Of a stretch of 64,000 nt of DNA, positions 24,876 through 35,889 are shown piece after piece. The position numbers and the translations under genes are program-made. Source of the DNA: Caulobacter sp. (lineage in GTDB: Bacteria > Pseudomonadota > Alphaproteobacteria > Caulobacterales > Caulobacteraceae). The stretch lies in contig JAQGIK010000176.1 of NCBI GenBank assembly GCA_028291265.1, positions 1 through 64,000 on the forward strand. The letters are read 5' to 3'. Each line of letters starts with the position of its first letter. The first letter of the stretch is position 1. Under the pieces are notes generated by a model, which was not told the origin of the DNA, did not search any database, and saw only the letters and a list, made by a program, of their open reading frames with translations.

Positions 24876-25385
24876 TCAGACGATCGGCTTGGGCATGTCC
24901 AGACCGCTGGGCGCCGGGTTGGACACCGGCTGCGGCGCGGGGGCCGGGGCCGGCGCGGCCGGGCGCTGGAACTTCAGGCTGCGGCCCTGGAAGAAGGCGC
25001 CGGTTTCCATGGCCAGCTGCTCATGGGTGATGTCGCCGTCGATGTAGCTGGTGCCGTAGAGGCGGACCTGCTTGGCGGTCACCGAGCCGACGATGCGGCC
25101 CCGGACCTCGGCGGCCTCGGCATAGACGCTGCCCTCGATGTGGCCGGTCTCGCCGACGGTCAGGCGGCCGACGCGGACGTCGCCACGGACGACGCCGTCG
25201 ATCTGCAGTTCGCCGTCGCCGGTGACGCCGCCCTCGATGGTGATGCCGCTGGAGATCAGCGAAGCCACTTTCGGCTTGGGTTTGGGCGCATCCAGGGCCG
25301 AGGCGGCCATCGCGGTGGCGACGGGCTCGGGCGTGGCCGACTTGACGGGCGTCGGCGCAGGCTTGTTAGCGGGCTTGCTGAACAT
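24876..25385 (-). CDS. bacA: Bactofilin (BacA-like polymer-forming protein)
   Basis: This protein of about 169 residues has a central right-handed beta-helix domain at residues about 45-135 (SLISSGITIEGGVTGDGELQ, then QIDGVVRGDVRVGRLTVGE). Pro/Ala-rich unstructured tails lie on both sides. Bactofilins polymerise without nucleotide and recruit peptidoglycan enzymes; in Caulobacter BacA acts at the stalk. The gene overlaps the end of the M23 peptidase gene by about 20 bases, so they form an operon. A start two codons earlier (25391) is possible. Confidence 0.92.
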   Translation of the reverse strand: MFSKPANKPAPTPVKSATPEPVATAMAASALDAPKPKPKVASLISSGITIEGGVTGDGELQIDGVVRGDVRVGRLTVGETGHIEGSVYAEAAEVRGRIVGSVTAKQVRLYGTSYIDGDITHEQLAMETGAFFQGRSLKFQRPAAPAPAPAPQPVSNPAPSGLDMPKPIV

Positions 25386-26517
25386 ATTCACCGGCTTTCA
25401 GATAACGGTTGGGGTTCTGGGGACGCCCCGCGACCCAGATTTCATAGTGCAGGTGCGGCCCCGTCGAGCGACCGGTGGAGCCCATGGCTCCGATCCGCTG
25501 CCCGACGCCGACCCGCTGGCCCACCGAGACCGAGATGCCTTGCAGGTGGGCGTAGCGCGTCTTGAAGCCGCCCCCATGGTCTATCTCGATGGTGTTGCCA
25601 TAGCCTGAACGAACGCCGGTAAACGAGACGACGCCCGGCGCCGTGGAGAAGATCGGCGTGAAGAAGCCGCCCGGGAAGTCGAGGCCCGAGTGGAAGGCCG
25701 GCCGCCGGGTGAAGGGGTCGAGGCGCACGCCATAGCTGGACGACACGGCCGCGGCGGCGGTGGGGCGGAAGAACGGCAGGTTCTGGGCGGCCTCGGTCAG
25801 GCCGCGCATGTCGCTCATGTTGGTGCTGGCCCGCTGGATGCGGCGGGCGAAGTCCTCGTCGACGTCGAGGACGGCGGCGAGGGCGCGCGGATCCTTGCTG
25901 TCGATCAGCGGTCCGCCGAGAGAGCCGCCACGGCCGCTGTAGCCCTCCGGCGTCAGACCGGCGAGACGGAAGGCGGCGCGCAGGCGCTCGGCCCGGGTCT
26001 TGGCGAAATTGTCGGCGGCGTCGATCAGCCGCTCCTGGTCCATGCGGGTGTAGGTCACCCGCTCGACCGGATTGTTGGACATCAGGCGGGGCTTGGCCGG
26101 GGCCAGGGCCTGGGCGGCGCCGGGCACGCCCTTGAATTCCTGGAACAGCTGGGCCAGCGCCGCGTGGCGCTTTTCGACCGACACGGCCATCTCGGCGAAG
26201 CTGCCGTTGTTGGCGTTGAGTTGGGCCATGGCGCTGTTGAGGCGGGCCTGGCGGTCGGCGTTGACGCGCTCGTAGTAGGCCTTCTGGCGGACCAGCTCCT
26301 GGTCGGAGGCCCCGGCCGACAGGGCGTTGACCATCATCGCCGCGGTGGCGACGCCCAGCCACAGGGAAACCAGGGCGACAACGCCGGCCGCGGCCATCTG
26401 CTTGGCGGTCGAAAGGACGTAACCCCGCATCTCGCCGCCCGAACGGACGTAGAGATGTCTTTCAGGAAAGAGCTCTTCCAGAGCCCTGCGTACTCGCCGC
26501 AAGCGTGTTGACGCCAT
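25366..26517 (-). CDS. M23 family metallopeptidase with N-terminal membrane anchor
   Basis: This 383-residue protein has a short basic cytoplasmic head, one membrane helix (MAAAGVVALVSLWLGVATAA), and a helical/coiled-coil region to about residue 230. The C-terminal LytM/M23 domain carries zinc ligands in HSGLDFPG and GPHLHYEIW, plus YAHLQGI. The active-site residues look complete, so it should cut peptide cross-links in peptidoglycan. The ATG at 26517 was chosen; the longer frame from 26652 is unlikely. The overlap with bacA suggests the bactofilin positions this enzyme. Confidence 0.88.
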   Translation of the reverse strand: MASTRLRRVRRALEELFPERHLYVRSGGEMRGYVLSTAKQMAAAGVVALVSLWLGVATAAMMVNALSAGASDQELVRQKAYYERVNADRQARLNSAMAQLNANNGSFAEMAVSVEKRHAALAQLFQEFKGVPGAAQALAPAKPRLMSNNPVERVTYTRMDQERLIDAADNFAKTRAERLRAAFRLAGLTPEGYSGRGGSLGGPLIDSKDPRALAAVLDVDEDFARRIQRASTNMSDMRGLTEAAQNLPFFRPTAAAAVSSSYGVRLDPFTRRPAFHSGLDFPGGFFTPIFSTAPGVVSFTGVRSGYGNTIEIDHGGGFKTRYAHLQGISVSVGQRVGVGQRIGAMGSTGRSTGPHLHYEIWVAGRPQNPNRYLKAGEYVQQAR

Positions 26518-26786
26518 AGCCCCCGACACCCGGATTTCTGTCCGAGGGCGATATGCCGCTAAGTGAAGATTGGACGCAAGAGGCTTCGCGTGTCGCGGGT
26601 GAGCCCGGCGCGCAGAAAGCCCTTGTCGCTCAAGGGTTAGCCAAGACACCACAGGCGCGCCAGCGTCTTGGGCGTTTTCGGCGAGATCTTGCGAATATTG
26701 ATTAACGCCCGCGACGAAATCGCCACAGTTACTGAGGGGTCATTTTCGCACCCAAAACAGGGCGTCAGAACGTCGCACGCAAGGTT

Positions 26787-27254
26787 TCAGAGGTCCTGGA
26801 CGGCCTTCAAGACCTCGGCGGCGTGTCCACCGACCTTCACCTTGCGCCAGACCCGGCGGATGACGCCTTCGCCGTCGATCAGCCAGGTCGAGCGGTCGAT
26901 GCCCATGTATTCGCGGCCGTAGAGCTTCTTCTGCACCCAGGCGCCGTAGCGCTCGATGACGTCGCTCTCGGCGTCCGACCCCAGTTCGACCTTGAGGTCG
27001 TACTTGGCGCGGAACTTCCCGTGCTTGGCGGCGGTGTCCTTGGAGACCCCGATGACGGTGGCGCCGGCCCCGGCGAAGTCGGGGGCAAGGGCGCTGAAGT
27101 CCTTGTTCTCGGTGGTGCAGCCGGGGGTGTCATCCTTGGGATAGAAGTAGAGGACCACCGTCCTGCCCTTGAGGGCCGACAGGCTGACCCGCCCGCTGTC
27201 GGTGGGCAGGTCGAAGTCGGGGGCCTTGTCGCCGGCCTTCAGGTCGATGGTCAC
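26787..27254 (-). CDS. bcp: Thioredoxin-dependent thiol peroxidase (BCP/PrxQ)
   Basis: This 155-residue peroxiredoxin has peroxidatic Cys46 in YPKDDTPGCTTENKDF. The position of the usual resolving Cys five residues on is Lys, so it belongs to the one-Cys variant or uses another partner. It reduces hydrogen and organic peroxides. The GTG at 27254 has GGAGG five bases upstream. It follows tyrS in the same direction, 14 bases apart. Confidence 0.92.
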   Translation of the reverse strand: MTIDLKAGDKAPDFDLPTDSGRVSLSALKGRTVVLYFYPKDDTPGCTTENKDFSALAPDFAGAGATVIGVSKDTAAKHGKFRAKYDLKVELGSDAESDVIERYGAWVQKKLYGREYMGIDRSTWLIDGEGVIRRVWRKVKVGGHAAEVLKAVQDL

Positions 27255-27268
27255 TCTCGCCTCCAATT

Positions 27269-28576
27269 CTAGACCGGCCGGACCAGGACGATCTTCTTCT
27301 TGCCCTGGGACAGCTTGACGACCCCGTCGACCAGGTCGGCCGCGGTGATCAGCTTCATGCCGTCCATCTCCTGCACGTCGTTGACGCGCAGCCCGCCGCC
27401 TTGGGCCAGGCGGCGGGCCTCGCCACGCGAGGTGGAAAGGCCGGCGTCGACGGCCAGGGCGGCCAGCATGATGCCGTCCGCCAGCGAGGCGGCCGGGATC
27501 TCGATGGTCGGCAGGTCGTCCGACAGGGCGCCCTTCTCGAAGGCCTGGGTGGCGGCGTCGCGGGCGGCGCGTGCGGCCTCCTCGCCATGCAGCATCCGGG
27601 TGGCTTCGTCGGCCAGTACCTTCTTGGCGTCGTTGATGCCGGCGCCGGGCAGGGCCTCGAGCCGCTCGATCTCGTCCAGCGGCAGGTCGGTGAACAGGCG
27701 CAGGAACTTGCCGACGTCGGCGTCCTCGGTGTTGCGCCAGAACTGCCAGTAGTCGTACGGCGACCGCATGTCGGCGTTCAGCCACACCGCGCCGGCCGCC
27801 GTCTTGCCCATCTTGGCGCCCGAGGAGGTCGAGAGCAGGGGGGTGGTCAGGCCGAAGGCCGGCTTCTGGTCGACGCGGCGGATCAGTTCGACGCCGTTGA
27901 GGATGTTGCCCCACTGGTCCGAGCCGCCCATCTGCAGGCCGCAGCCGAAGCGGCGGTTCAGCTCCAGGAAGTCGGTCGCCTGCATCAGCATGTAGTTGAA
28001 CTCGAGGAAGGTCATCGGCTGCTCGCGCTCGAGCCGCAGCTTCACCGAGTCGAACGCCAGCATGCGGTTGACGGTGAAGTGGACCCCGAACTCGCGCAGG
28101 AAGTCGATGTAGCCGAGCTTGGACAGCCACTCGTCGTTGTTGACGATGACCGCGTCGGTCGGGCCGTCGCCGAAGGTCAGGAACTTGGCGAACACACCGC
28201 GGATGCTGTCGATGTTGGCCTGGATGTCGGCTTCGCTGAGCAGCTTGCGCGACTCGTCCTTGCCGGTCGGGTCGCCGACCTTGGTCGTCCCGCCGCCCAT
28301 CAGCACGATCGGCTTGTGGCCGGCCTGCTGCAGCCGGCGCAGCAGCATGATCTGGATCAGGCTGCCGACATGCAGGGAAGCGGCGGTGGCGTCGAAGCCG
28401 ATGTAGCCGGTGACGATCCCGCCGCTCGCCGCTTCGTCGAGCTCGGCCGGGTGGGTGATCTGATGGATGAAGCCGCGGTCCCGCATGGTCTGCAGGAAGG
28501 CGGACTTGAACTCAGGCGTCTCGGTCATGATGGCCGCCTGTAGCATGGGCGGGCGGTCGTGCAAGGCGATAGACAT
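27269..28576 (-). CDS. tyrS: Tyrosyl-tRNA synthetase
   Basis: This 435-residue class I synthetase has the HIGH-type signature LHVGSL at residues 69-73, KMSKS-type [10 protein letters not shown], and [17 protein letters not shown]. The C-terminal S4 RNA-binding domain is [20 protein letters not shown]. The ATG at 28576 has AGGAG seven bases upstream; an ATG at 28528 (starting MTETPEFK) is a possible shorter start. It charges tRNA-Tyr. Confidence 0.95.
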   Translation of the reverse strand: MSIALHDRPPMLQAAIMTETPEFKSAFLQTMRDRGFIHQITHPAELDEAASGGIVTGYIGFDATAASLHVGSLIQIMLLRRLQQAGHKPIVLMGGGTTKVGDPTGKDESRKLLSEADIQANIDSIRGVFAKFLTFGDGPTDAVIVNNDEWLSKLGYIDFLREFGVHFTVNRMLAFDSVKLRLEREQPMTFLEFNYMLMQATDFLELNRRFGCGLQMGGSDQWGNILNGVELIRRVDQKPAFGLTTPLLSTSSGAKMGKTAAGAVWLNADMRSPYDYWQFWRNTEDADVGKFLRLFTDLPLDEIERLEALPGAGINDAKKVLADEATRMLHGEEAARAARDAATQAFEKGALSDDLPTIEIPAASLADGIMLAALAVDAGLSTSRGEARRLAQGGGLRVNDVQEMDGMKLITAADLVDGVVKLSQGKKKIVLVRPV

Positions 28577-28781
28577 CGGTAGGCTCCTGTTTGAAGGGCC
28601 GGCGACGCTGTCAGGTCTTGGGGATTGGACATGCCGCCGGGGAGGGGCGGCATGCGATCGCAACGCCGCTCGTCAGGATGAGCGGGCGTAATAGAGGGCG
28701 GCGAGGGCGGCCTGGGCGATCATGGGTCGCTGGATAACCTCGGGCATTGACCGGCGTCAACGGGTCGCTATCGAAGGGCGG

Positions 28782-29318
28782 ATGAGGCTGACCCTGAAGC
28801 CACACCCCGATACGCCGTGCGAGGCGGTGCGCGAGATCGCCGTCGAGGTGGCGCGCGCCGATGGCGGGCTCAAGCTGGCCTATCGGCTGGAGGGTGAGGT
28901 CGATGCGATATTGTGGCCCGAATTCGACCGAGCGGAACGCCTGGACGGGCTCTGGCAGCATACCTGCTTCGAGGCCTTCGTCAGGGAGGCTGGTCAGGCG
29001 GCCTATGTCGAAATCAACGTTTCCCCCAGCCTTGACTGGGCGATGTACGACTTTACCGGCTATCGCACTGGAATGACCTTGGCCGAATGCAGCAACCTCG
29101 ACCTCGGCCACAGCCGCGATGAAACGGCTTTCGAAGTGCGGGTAAGAACCGCAGTGGGCAACCTGTCTCCTGTGGTCACTTGGCGCTTCGGCCTGTCGGC
29201 GGTCATTGAATTGAAGGACGGATCGAAGTCCTACTGGGCGCTGGCCCATGCCCCGGGCAAGCCCGACTTCCACCATCCCGACGCCTTCGCCGCTGTCCTG
29301 CCTCCGGAGTCCCCATGA
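28782..29318 (+). CDS. DOMON-like domain protein
   Basis: This 178-residue protein has no signal peptide. LWQHTCFEAFVREAGQAAYV and EINVSPSLDWAMYDFTGYR match the DOMON-like family, a beta-sandwich proposed to bind carbohydrate or heme. The ATG at 28782 follows GAAGGGCGG. The stop overlaps the muramidase gene by four bases, so it is translationally coupled to it. The base composition is somewhat lower in GC than in its neighbours. The function is unknown. Confidence 0.75.
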   Translation: MRLTLKPHPDTPCEAVREIAVEVARADGGLKLAYRLEGEVDAILWPEFDRAERLDGLWQHTCFEAFVREAGQAAYVEINVSPSLDWAMYDFTGYRTGMTLAECSNLDLGHSRDETAFEVRVRTAVGNLSPVVTWRFGLSAVIELKDGSKSYWALAHAPGKPDFHHPDAFAAVLPPESP

Positions 29319-30517
29319 AGTTCGGCCTCGACCGCCTCCTTGCCGATCCGGAGCTGCGCCGTGAGCTGTCGGGCCGCCGCGTGGCGCTGTTGGCGCATCC
29401 GGCCTCGGTGACCGCCGACCTGACCCATAGCCTCGACGCCCTGGCCGCCTGCCCGGAGATCAAGCTGACCGCCGCCTTCGGGCCGCAGCACGGCATGCGC
29501 GGCGACAAGCAGGACAACATGATGGAGTCGCCGGACTTCACCGATCCGGTCCACGGCATCCCGGTCTTCAGCCTCTACGGCGAGGTGCGCCGGCCGACCG
29601 GCCAGTCGATGGGGACGTTCGACGTCATCCTGATCGACATGCAGGACCTCGGCTGCCGCATCTACACCTTCATCACCACGCTGCTCTACGTGATGGAAGC
29701 CGCCGCCGAGCACGGCAAGTCGGTCTGGGTGCTGGACCGCCCCAACCCCGCCGGCCGGCCCGTCGAGGGCCTGACCCTGCTGCCCGGCTGGGAGAGCTTC
29801 GTCGGCGCTGGGCCGCTGCCGATGCGCCATGGCCTGACCCTCGGCGAACTCGGCCATTGGTTCATCGACCACTACAAGCTCGACCTCGACTACCGGGTCA
29901 TCGCCATGGAGGGCTATGAGCCGGGCGCTGCCCCCGGCCACGGCTGGCCGCTGGGGGAGCGGACCTGGATCAACCCCAGTCCCAACGCCCCCAACCTCTG
30001 GATGGCCCGCGCCTACGCCGGCACGGTGATGCTGGAGGGCACGACGCTGTCGGAAGGGCGGGGCACGACCCGGCCGCTGGAGCTGTTCGGCGCGCCCGAC
30101 ATCGATGGCCGGGCGGTGATCGCCGAAATGCGGAAGGTCGGGCCGCAGTGGCTGCAAGGCTGCACCCTGCGCGACGTCGCCTTCGAGCCGACCTTCCACA
30201 AGCATGTGAAGGCCCTCTGCAGCGGCGTGCAGATCCACACCGAAGGCCCGGAGTACGACCACGCCGCCTTCAAGCCCTGGCGGCTGCAGGCCCTCGGCTT
30301 CAAGGCCATCCGCCGGCTGTATCCGGACTACGACCTGTGGCGGGATTTCCCGTACGAGTACGTCCTCGACAAGTTGGCCATCGATGTCATCAACGGCGGC
30401 CCGGGATTGCGCGAATGGGTGGACGATCCGGCCGCGCAGCCGGGCGACCTCGACGCCCTGACCACGCCTGACGAAACCGCCTGGGAAGAGGTGCGCCGGC
30501 CGCATCTTCTGTACTAG
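29315..30517 (+). CDS. DUF1343 / NamZ-like exo-beta-N-acetylmuramidase
   Basis: This 400-residue protein spans the DUF1343 family. The N-terminal Rossmann-like part has VALLAHPASVTADLTHSLDA and AAFGPQHGMRGDKQDNM, then VFSLYGEVRRPTG, LIDMQDLGCRIYTFITTLLY and LDRPNPAGRPVEG. NamZ (GH171) releases MurNAc from muropeptide chains in cell-wall recycling. No signal peptide is visible, so it would act in the cytoplasm unless exported otherwise. It is coupled to the DOMON-like gene. Confidence 0.85.
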   Translation: MKFGLDRLLADPELRRELSGRRVALLAHPASVTADLTHSLDALAACPEIKLTAAFGPQHGMRGDKQDNMMESPDFTDPVHGIPVFSLYGEVRRPTGQSMGTFDVILIDMQDLGCRIYTFITTLLYVMEAAAEHGKSVWVLDRPNPAGRPVEGLTLLPGWESFVGAGPLPMRHGLTLGELGHWFIDHYKLDLDYRVIAMEGYEPGAAPGHGWPLGERTWINPSPNAPNLWMARAYAGTVMLEGTTLSEGRGTTRPLELFGAPDIDGRAVIAEMRKVGPQWLQGCTLRDVAFEPTFHKHVKALCSGVQIHTEGPEYDHAAFKPWRLQALGFKAIRRLYPDYDLWRDFPYEYVLDKLAIDVINGGPGLREWVDDPAAQPGDLDALTTPDETAWEEVRRPHLLY

Positions 30518-30532
30518 CGGGCTTAGCGATGT

Positions 30533-30744
30533 ATCGCTCTCCGCCCTCGGGGCGGAGTGGCTTTGGCGAGCGCTGCAAGCGAGCCAAACCGAGGCGGGAC
30601 TTCCACCGGCGGCGCTGAGGTGCGGCCGCTGCCGCTGGCGGGTCAAGGTGCAGCGCGAACCGACATCCGCCGGCGCTGCCCCGCCTCCTGGTCCGTCGCT
30701 CACGCTCCGAACCGTCCTCCGCCCCCTCGGGGGCGGAGAGCGAA
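30533..30744. repeat. Intergenic repeat element with terminal hairpins
   Basis: Two similar hairpins, CTCCGCCC-TCG-GGGCGGAG at the left and CTCCGCCCC-CTCG-GGGGCGGAG at the right, bracket about 170 bases rich in short repeats. The element fills the gap between the muramidase gene and ppa. Confidence 0.6.
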
Positions 30745-30748
30745 GCCC

Positions 30749-31288
30749 TCAGCCGTACTTTGCAGCCTTGTGGCGTTCGATGCCTTCCAGGACCATCTGG
30801 CGGGCCTGGGCGGCGTCGCCCCAGCCCTTCACCTTCGTCCACTTGCCGGGCTCGAGGTCCTTGTAGTGGATGAAGAAGTGCTCGACCTGGTCCAGGGTGA
30901 TCTGCGGCAGGTCGGTGTAGTTCTGGACGTTGTCGTAGCGGGCCGTCAGGTGCGAGGACGGCACGGCGATCAGCTTCTCGTCGATGCCGGCCTGGTCTTC
31001 CATGAGCAGCACCCCGACCACGCGGCAGCTCATCACCGCGCCGGGCGCGATGGCGCGGGTGTTCATGCAGATGACGTCCACGGGGTCGCCGTCGCCCGAC
31101 AGGGTGTGCGGGATGAACCCGTAGTTCCCCGGGTAGCGCATCGAGGTGTAGAGGAAGCGGTCGACGAACAGCACGCCCGCTTCCTTGTTCATCTCGTATT
31201 TGATCGGCTCGCCCCCCAGCGGCACTTCGATGATCACATTCACATCCTCGGGCGGATTCTTCCCGATGGAGAGGGCGTCGATATTCAT
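30749..31288 (-). CDS. ppa: Inorganic pyrophosphatase, family I
   Basis: This 179-residue protein has active-site stretches [38 protein letters not shown] (residues 66-73) and KDLEPGKW. It hydrolyses pyrophosphate to drive biosynthesis. The ATG at 31288 overlaps the upstream hydrolase stop by one base. Confidence 0.96.
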   Translation of the reverse strand: MNIDALSIGKNPPEDVNVIIEVPLGGEPIKYEMNKEAGVLFVDRFLYTSMRYPGNYGFIPHTLSGDGDPVDVICMNTRAIAPGAVMSCRVVGVLLMEDQAGIDEKLIAVPSSHLTARYDNVQNYTDLPQITLDQVEHFFIHYKDLEPGKWTKVKGWGDAAQARQMVLEGIERHKAAKYG

Positions 31289-31938
31289 CAGGCGGGCTCG
31301 GCTTCCAGGCGTTTGTCGAGGTACTGGCCGACGTGGCGTTCCACGTCCGGCAGGTTTTCGGCCCAGAAGTGGGTGGCGCCTTCGATCAGGTCGTAATCGA
31401 TGACGATGCCCTTCTGACTGCGCAGCTTGGTCACCACGCGCTCGACCTCGACCGGCGGCGTCACCGTGTCGTTGCTGCCGTGCAGGAACAGGCCGGAGGC
31501 GGGGCAGGGGGCCAGGAAGCTGAAGTCGTACATGTTGGCCGGCGGCGAGACGCTGATGAAGCCATCGGTCTCGGGGCGTCGCATCAGCAGCTGCATGGAG
31601 ACCCAGGCGCCGAAGCTGTAGCCGGCGACCCAGCACTGGCTGGCGGTCGGGTTGGTCGACTGCAGCCAGTCGAGCGCCGTGGCCGCGTCGGCCAGTTCGC
31701 CGATGCCGCCGTCGAATTCGCCCTGCGAACGTCCGACGCCGCGGAAGTTGAAGCGCAGGGTCGAGAAGCCGCGCTTCATGAACAGGTGGTACATCTGAAC
31801 CGCCACCGGGTGGTTCATGTGCCCGCCAGCGCGCGGATGGGGATGCAGAATCAGGGCGATCGGGGCGTTTTCACGCTTGCCGGGGGAATACCGGCCTTCG
31901 ATCCGGCCTGCCGCGCCGGTCAGAACCACTTCGGGCAT
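31288..31938 (-). CDS. Alpha/beta hydrolase (COG2945-like)
   Basis: This 216-residue protein has the oxyanion region [17 protein letters not shown], nucleophile Ser108 in AGYSFGAW, Asp in [10 protein letters not shown], and His in [10 protein letters not shown]. The pattern [18 protein letters not shown] marks the small predicted-hydrolase family with unknown substrate. It forms a two-gene operon with ppa. Confidence 0.85.
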   Translation of the reverse strand: MPEVVLTGAAGRIEGRYSPGKRENAPIALILHPHPRAGGHMNHPVAVQMYHLFMKRGFSTLRFNFRGVGRSQGEFDGGIGELADAATALDWLQSTNPTASQCWVAGYSFGAWVSMQLLMRRPETDGFISVSPPANMYDFSFLAPCPASGLFLHGSNDTVTPPVEVERVVTKLRSQKGIVIDYDLIEGATHFWAENLPDVERHVGQYLDKRLEAEPA

Positions 31939-31972
31939 ATGAACTCATCTCCTCTTGTGCGGCGCCGAATAC

Positions 31973-32001
31973 TTGACCGCTGCGCTTGGTCTTCCTAGAT
32001 C
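31973..32001 (+). promoter_or_regulatory. Probable promoter of the iscR-suf operon
   Basis: TTGACC (31973-31978) and TAGATC (31996-32001) are 17 bases apart, about 75 bases upstream of the iscR ATG and within the divergent gap to the hydrolase gene. Confidence 0.5.
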
Positions 32002-32080
32002 AGGCGCTCCCGCATCGGCCCGGCCGATGCGCGGCGCGGGCTTTAGCACAGGGCCCCTGCCGGATGCCAAGGAATCCGCC

Positions 32081-32527
32081 ATGCGTCTGTCCACAAAAGG
32101 CCGCTATGCCGTCATGGCCATGACCGACCTGGCCGGTCGTCAGGAGGCGGAAGGTTCGCGCGCGGTGTCCCTGGCCGAGATCGCGGCGCGTCAGGAGATC
32201 TCGCTGAGCTACCTGGAACAGCTGTTCGCGCGCCTGCGCCGGCGCGGCCTGGTCAAGAGCCTGCGCGGCCCGGGCGGCGGCTATCGCCTGGCCCGCCCGC
32301 CTTCCGAGACCCACATCGCCGAGATTGTGCTGGCCGTCGACGAGCCGCTGCGCGCCACCCGCTGCGGCCATGACAGCGGCAAGGGCTGTATGAAGGCCGG
32401 CGTCCGCTGCTCGACCCACGACCTCTGGGAGGAAATGGGTCGCCAACTGCACAGCTACCTGGCGTCGGTCTCCCTGGCCGACGTGCTGGAAGGGCGCCTG
32501 ACGCCCGAATCCAAGGTCGCCGCATGA
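32081..32527 (+). CDS. iscR: Rrf2 family Fe-S cluster regulator IscR
   Basis: This 148-residue protein has the Rrf2 winged helix MRLSTKGRYAVMAMTDLAGR, with EISLSYLEQLFARLRRRGLV as recognition helix and RGPGGGYRLAR as wing. The three-Cys cluster-binding motif is CGHDSGKGCMKAGVRC. It senses Fe-S status and represses the downstream assembly genes. The ATG at 32081 was chosen over the long upstream frame by homology. The stop overlaps the desulfurase start (ATGA). Confidence 0.93.
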   Translation: MRLSTKGRYAVMAMTDLAGRQEAEGSRAVSLAEIAARQEISLSYLEQLFARLRRRGLVKSLRGPGGGYRLARPPSETHIAEIVLAVDEPLRATRCGHDSGKGCMKAGVRCSTHDLWEEMGRQLHSYLASVSLADVLEGRLTPESKVAA

Positions 32528-33651
32528 GCGCCGTCTACCTCGATTTCAACGCCACCGCCCCTGTGCGGCCAAGCGCGAAGGCGGCCTTGAACGCCGTGCT
32601 CGACCGCGTGGGCAACCCCTCGTCGGTGCATGCCGCCGGCCGCGCCGCCCGCGCCGACCTGGAGAAGGCCCGCGAGGCCGTGGCCGCCTTTGTCGGGGTC
32701 GTGCCGGGGTCTCTGACCTTTACAAGTGGTGGCACCGAAGCCAGCGCGCTGGCTATCGAAAGCGCTGTGGCGGCGAAGTTCGAGCGCATCCTCTTGGGCG
32801 CGACCGAACATGACGCGGTCTGGGAAGCGGCCCATGTCGCCGGTCTGCCGGTCGAAGTCTGGCCGGTCGATGACGACGGCGTCGCCGATCTGCCCTGGCT
32901 GGACGAAGCCCTGGCCCGGCCGGGCAGGGCGCTGGTCTGCCTGATGCTGGCCAACAACGAGACAGGCGTCATCCAGCCGGTTGCGCAGGCCGGCGAGAAG
33001 GTGCGCGCCGCCGGCGGCTGGCTGCACGTCGACGCGGTTCAGGCGGCCGGCAAGATCGCCATCGATTTCAGCGCCTTGCAGGCCGATACCCTGGCCCTGT
33101 CGGCCCACAAGATCGGCGGACCGCAGGGCGTCGGAGCCCTGGTGGCCGGAACCCGCGCCACCCTGGCCCGTCGCCAGCACGGGGGCGGCCAGGAACGCGG
33201 CCGCCGCGCCGGCACCGAGAACCTGCCTGGTATCGCCGCCTTCGGCGCGGCCGCCCGCGAGGCGCTGGCCGGCATTGAAGCGCTGTCCGCTCAAGCCAAG
33301 TGGCGCGACGCCCTGCAAACCAAGCTGGAAGCCGGCGGCGCCACCGCCCTTGGCAAGGACGTGGCGCGCCTGCCCCAAACGCTCTGCGTCGCATCCGCCG
33401 AATGGCCGGCCGAGACCCAGGTCATGATCATGGACCTCGGCGGGGTGATGATCAGCGCCGGGGCCGCCTGTTCCTCCGGCAAGGTCAAACCGAGCCGGAC
33501 GGTCCTGGCCATGGGCCGCCCCGACCTGGCTCCATACTCAATTCGCATCAGCGGCGGCTGGTCGAGCGTCGAAGCCGACTGGATCCGCGCCGGCGATGTC
33601 TGGCTGGAGGCGCAGGCGCGCCGCCGGCCCAAGATCAAGGAAGTTGCGTAA
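32524..33651 (+). CDS. Cysteine desulfurase, group I (IscS/NifS-like)
   Basis: This 375-residue PLP enzyme has PLP Lys196 in ALSAHKIGGPQG. The catalytic Cys316 is in a flexible GAACSSGKVKPS loop, the group I pattern. It removes sulfur from cysteine as a protein persulfide. The same operon also encodes a group II enzyme (SufS), so two sulfur donors are co-expressed. It is coupled to iscR by a four-base overlap. Confidence 0.92.
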   Translation: MSAVYLDFNATAPVRPSAKAALNAVLDRVGNPSSVHAAGRAARADLEKAREAVAAFVGVVPGSLTFTSGGTEASALAIESAVAAKFERILLGATEHDAVWEAAHVAGLPVEVWPVDDDGVADLPWLDEALARPGRALVCLMLANNETGVIQPVAQAGEKVRAAGGWLHVDAVQAAGKIAIDFSALQADTLALSAHKIGGPQGVGALVAGTRATLARRQHGGGQERGRRAGTENLPGIAAFGAAAREALAGIEALSAQAKWRDALQTKLEAGGATALGKDVARLPQTLCVASAEWPAETQVMIMDLGGVMISAGAACSSGKVKPSRTVLAMGRPDLAPYSIRISGGWSSVEADWIRAGDVWLEAQARRRPKIKEVA

Positions 33652-33654
33652 GTC

Positions 33655-35127
<1,473 letters not shown>

Positions 35128-35142
35128 AACCGAAAAGAAACA

Positions 35143-35889
35143 ATGCTCTCGATCAAGAATCTTCACGCGACCGTCGCCGACAAGCCGATCATCAAGGGCC
35201 TGACCCTGGATGTGCCGGCCGGCGAGGTGCACGCCATCATGGGCCCCAACGGCGCGGGCAAGTCGACGCTGTCCTACGTGCTGACCGGCCGTGCGGGCTA
35301 CGAGGTCACCGACGGCACGGCGACGCTCGACGGCGAGGACCTGCTCAGCCTCGATCCCAACGAGCGCGCGGCGCGCGGCGTCTTTCTGTCGTTCCAGTAT
35401 CCGCTGGAAATTCCGGGTGTTCCGGCCCTGACCTTCATCCGCGCCGCCCTCAACGCCCAGCGCAAGGCGCGGGGCGAGCCGGAGGTCGGGGCGCCGGCTT
35501 TCCTGAAGCTGGCGCGGGAGACCGCCGCCTCGCTGAAGATCGACTTCGACATGCTCAAGCGCAGCCTCAACGTCGGCTTCTCGGGCGGCGAGAAGAAGCG
35601 GATGGAGATCTTCCAGATGGCGATGCTGTCGCCGCGCTTCCTGATCCTCGACGAGACCGACAGCGGCCTCGACATCGACGCCCTGAAGATCGTCGCCGCC
35701 GGCGTCAACGCCATGCGCAGCCCTGACCGGGCCATGCTGGTCATCACCCACTACCAGCGACTGCTCGACTACATCAAACCCGACCGCGTGCACGTCCTGT
35801 CGGCCGGCCGCATCGTAGCCTCCGGCGGCCCCGAACTGGCCCATGAGCTCGAGCGCGAAGGCTACGACAAGTACGGGAAGGCCGCGTGA
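35143..35889 (+). CDS. sufC: Fe-S cluster assembly ATPase SufC
   Basis: This 248-residue ABC ATPase has Walker A GPNGAGKST, signature SGGEKKRMEI, Walker B LILDETDSGLDID and H-loop VITHYQRLLDYI. It binds SufB and SufD and powers cluster building in the cytoplasm. The stop overlaps sufD by four bases (GTGA). Confidence 0.97.
   Translation: MLSIKNLHATVADKPIIKGLTLDVPAGEVHAIMGPNGAGKSTLSYVLTGRAGYEVTDGTATLDGEDLLSLDPNERAARGVFLSFQYPLEIPGVPALTFIRAALNAQRKARGEPEVGAPAFLKLARETAASLKIDFDMLKRSLNVGFSGGEKKRMEIFQMAMLSPRFLILDETDSGLDIDALKIVAAGVNAMRSPDRAMLVITHYQRLLDYIKPDRVHVLSAGRIVASGGPELAHELEREGYDKYGKAA

Noticed and set aside
26787-28130. A 447-residue frame joining the peroxiredoxin to an upstream extension
   Set aside because: The extension is antisense-like shadow sequence within tyrS. 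The GTG at 27254 with GGAGG five bases upstream is the real start.
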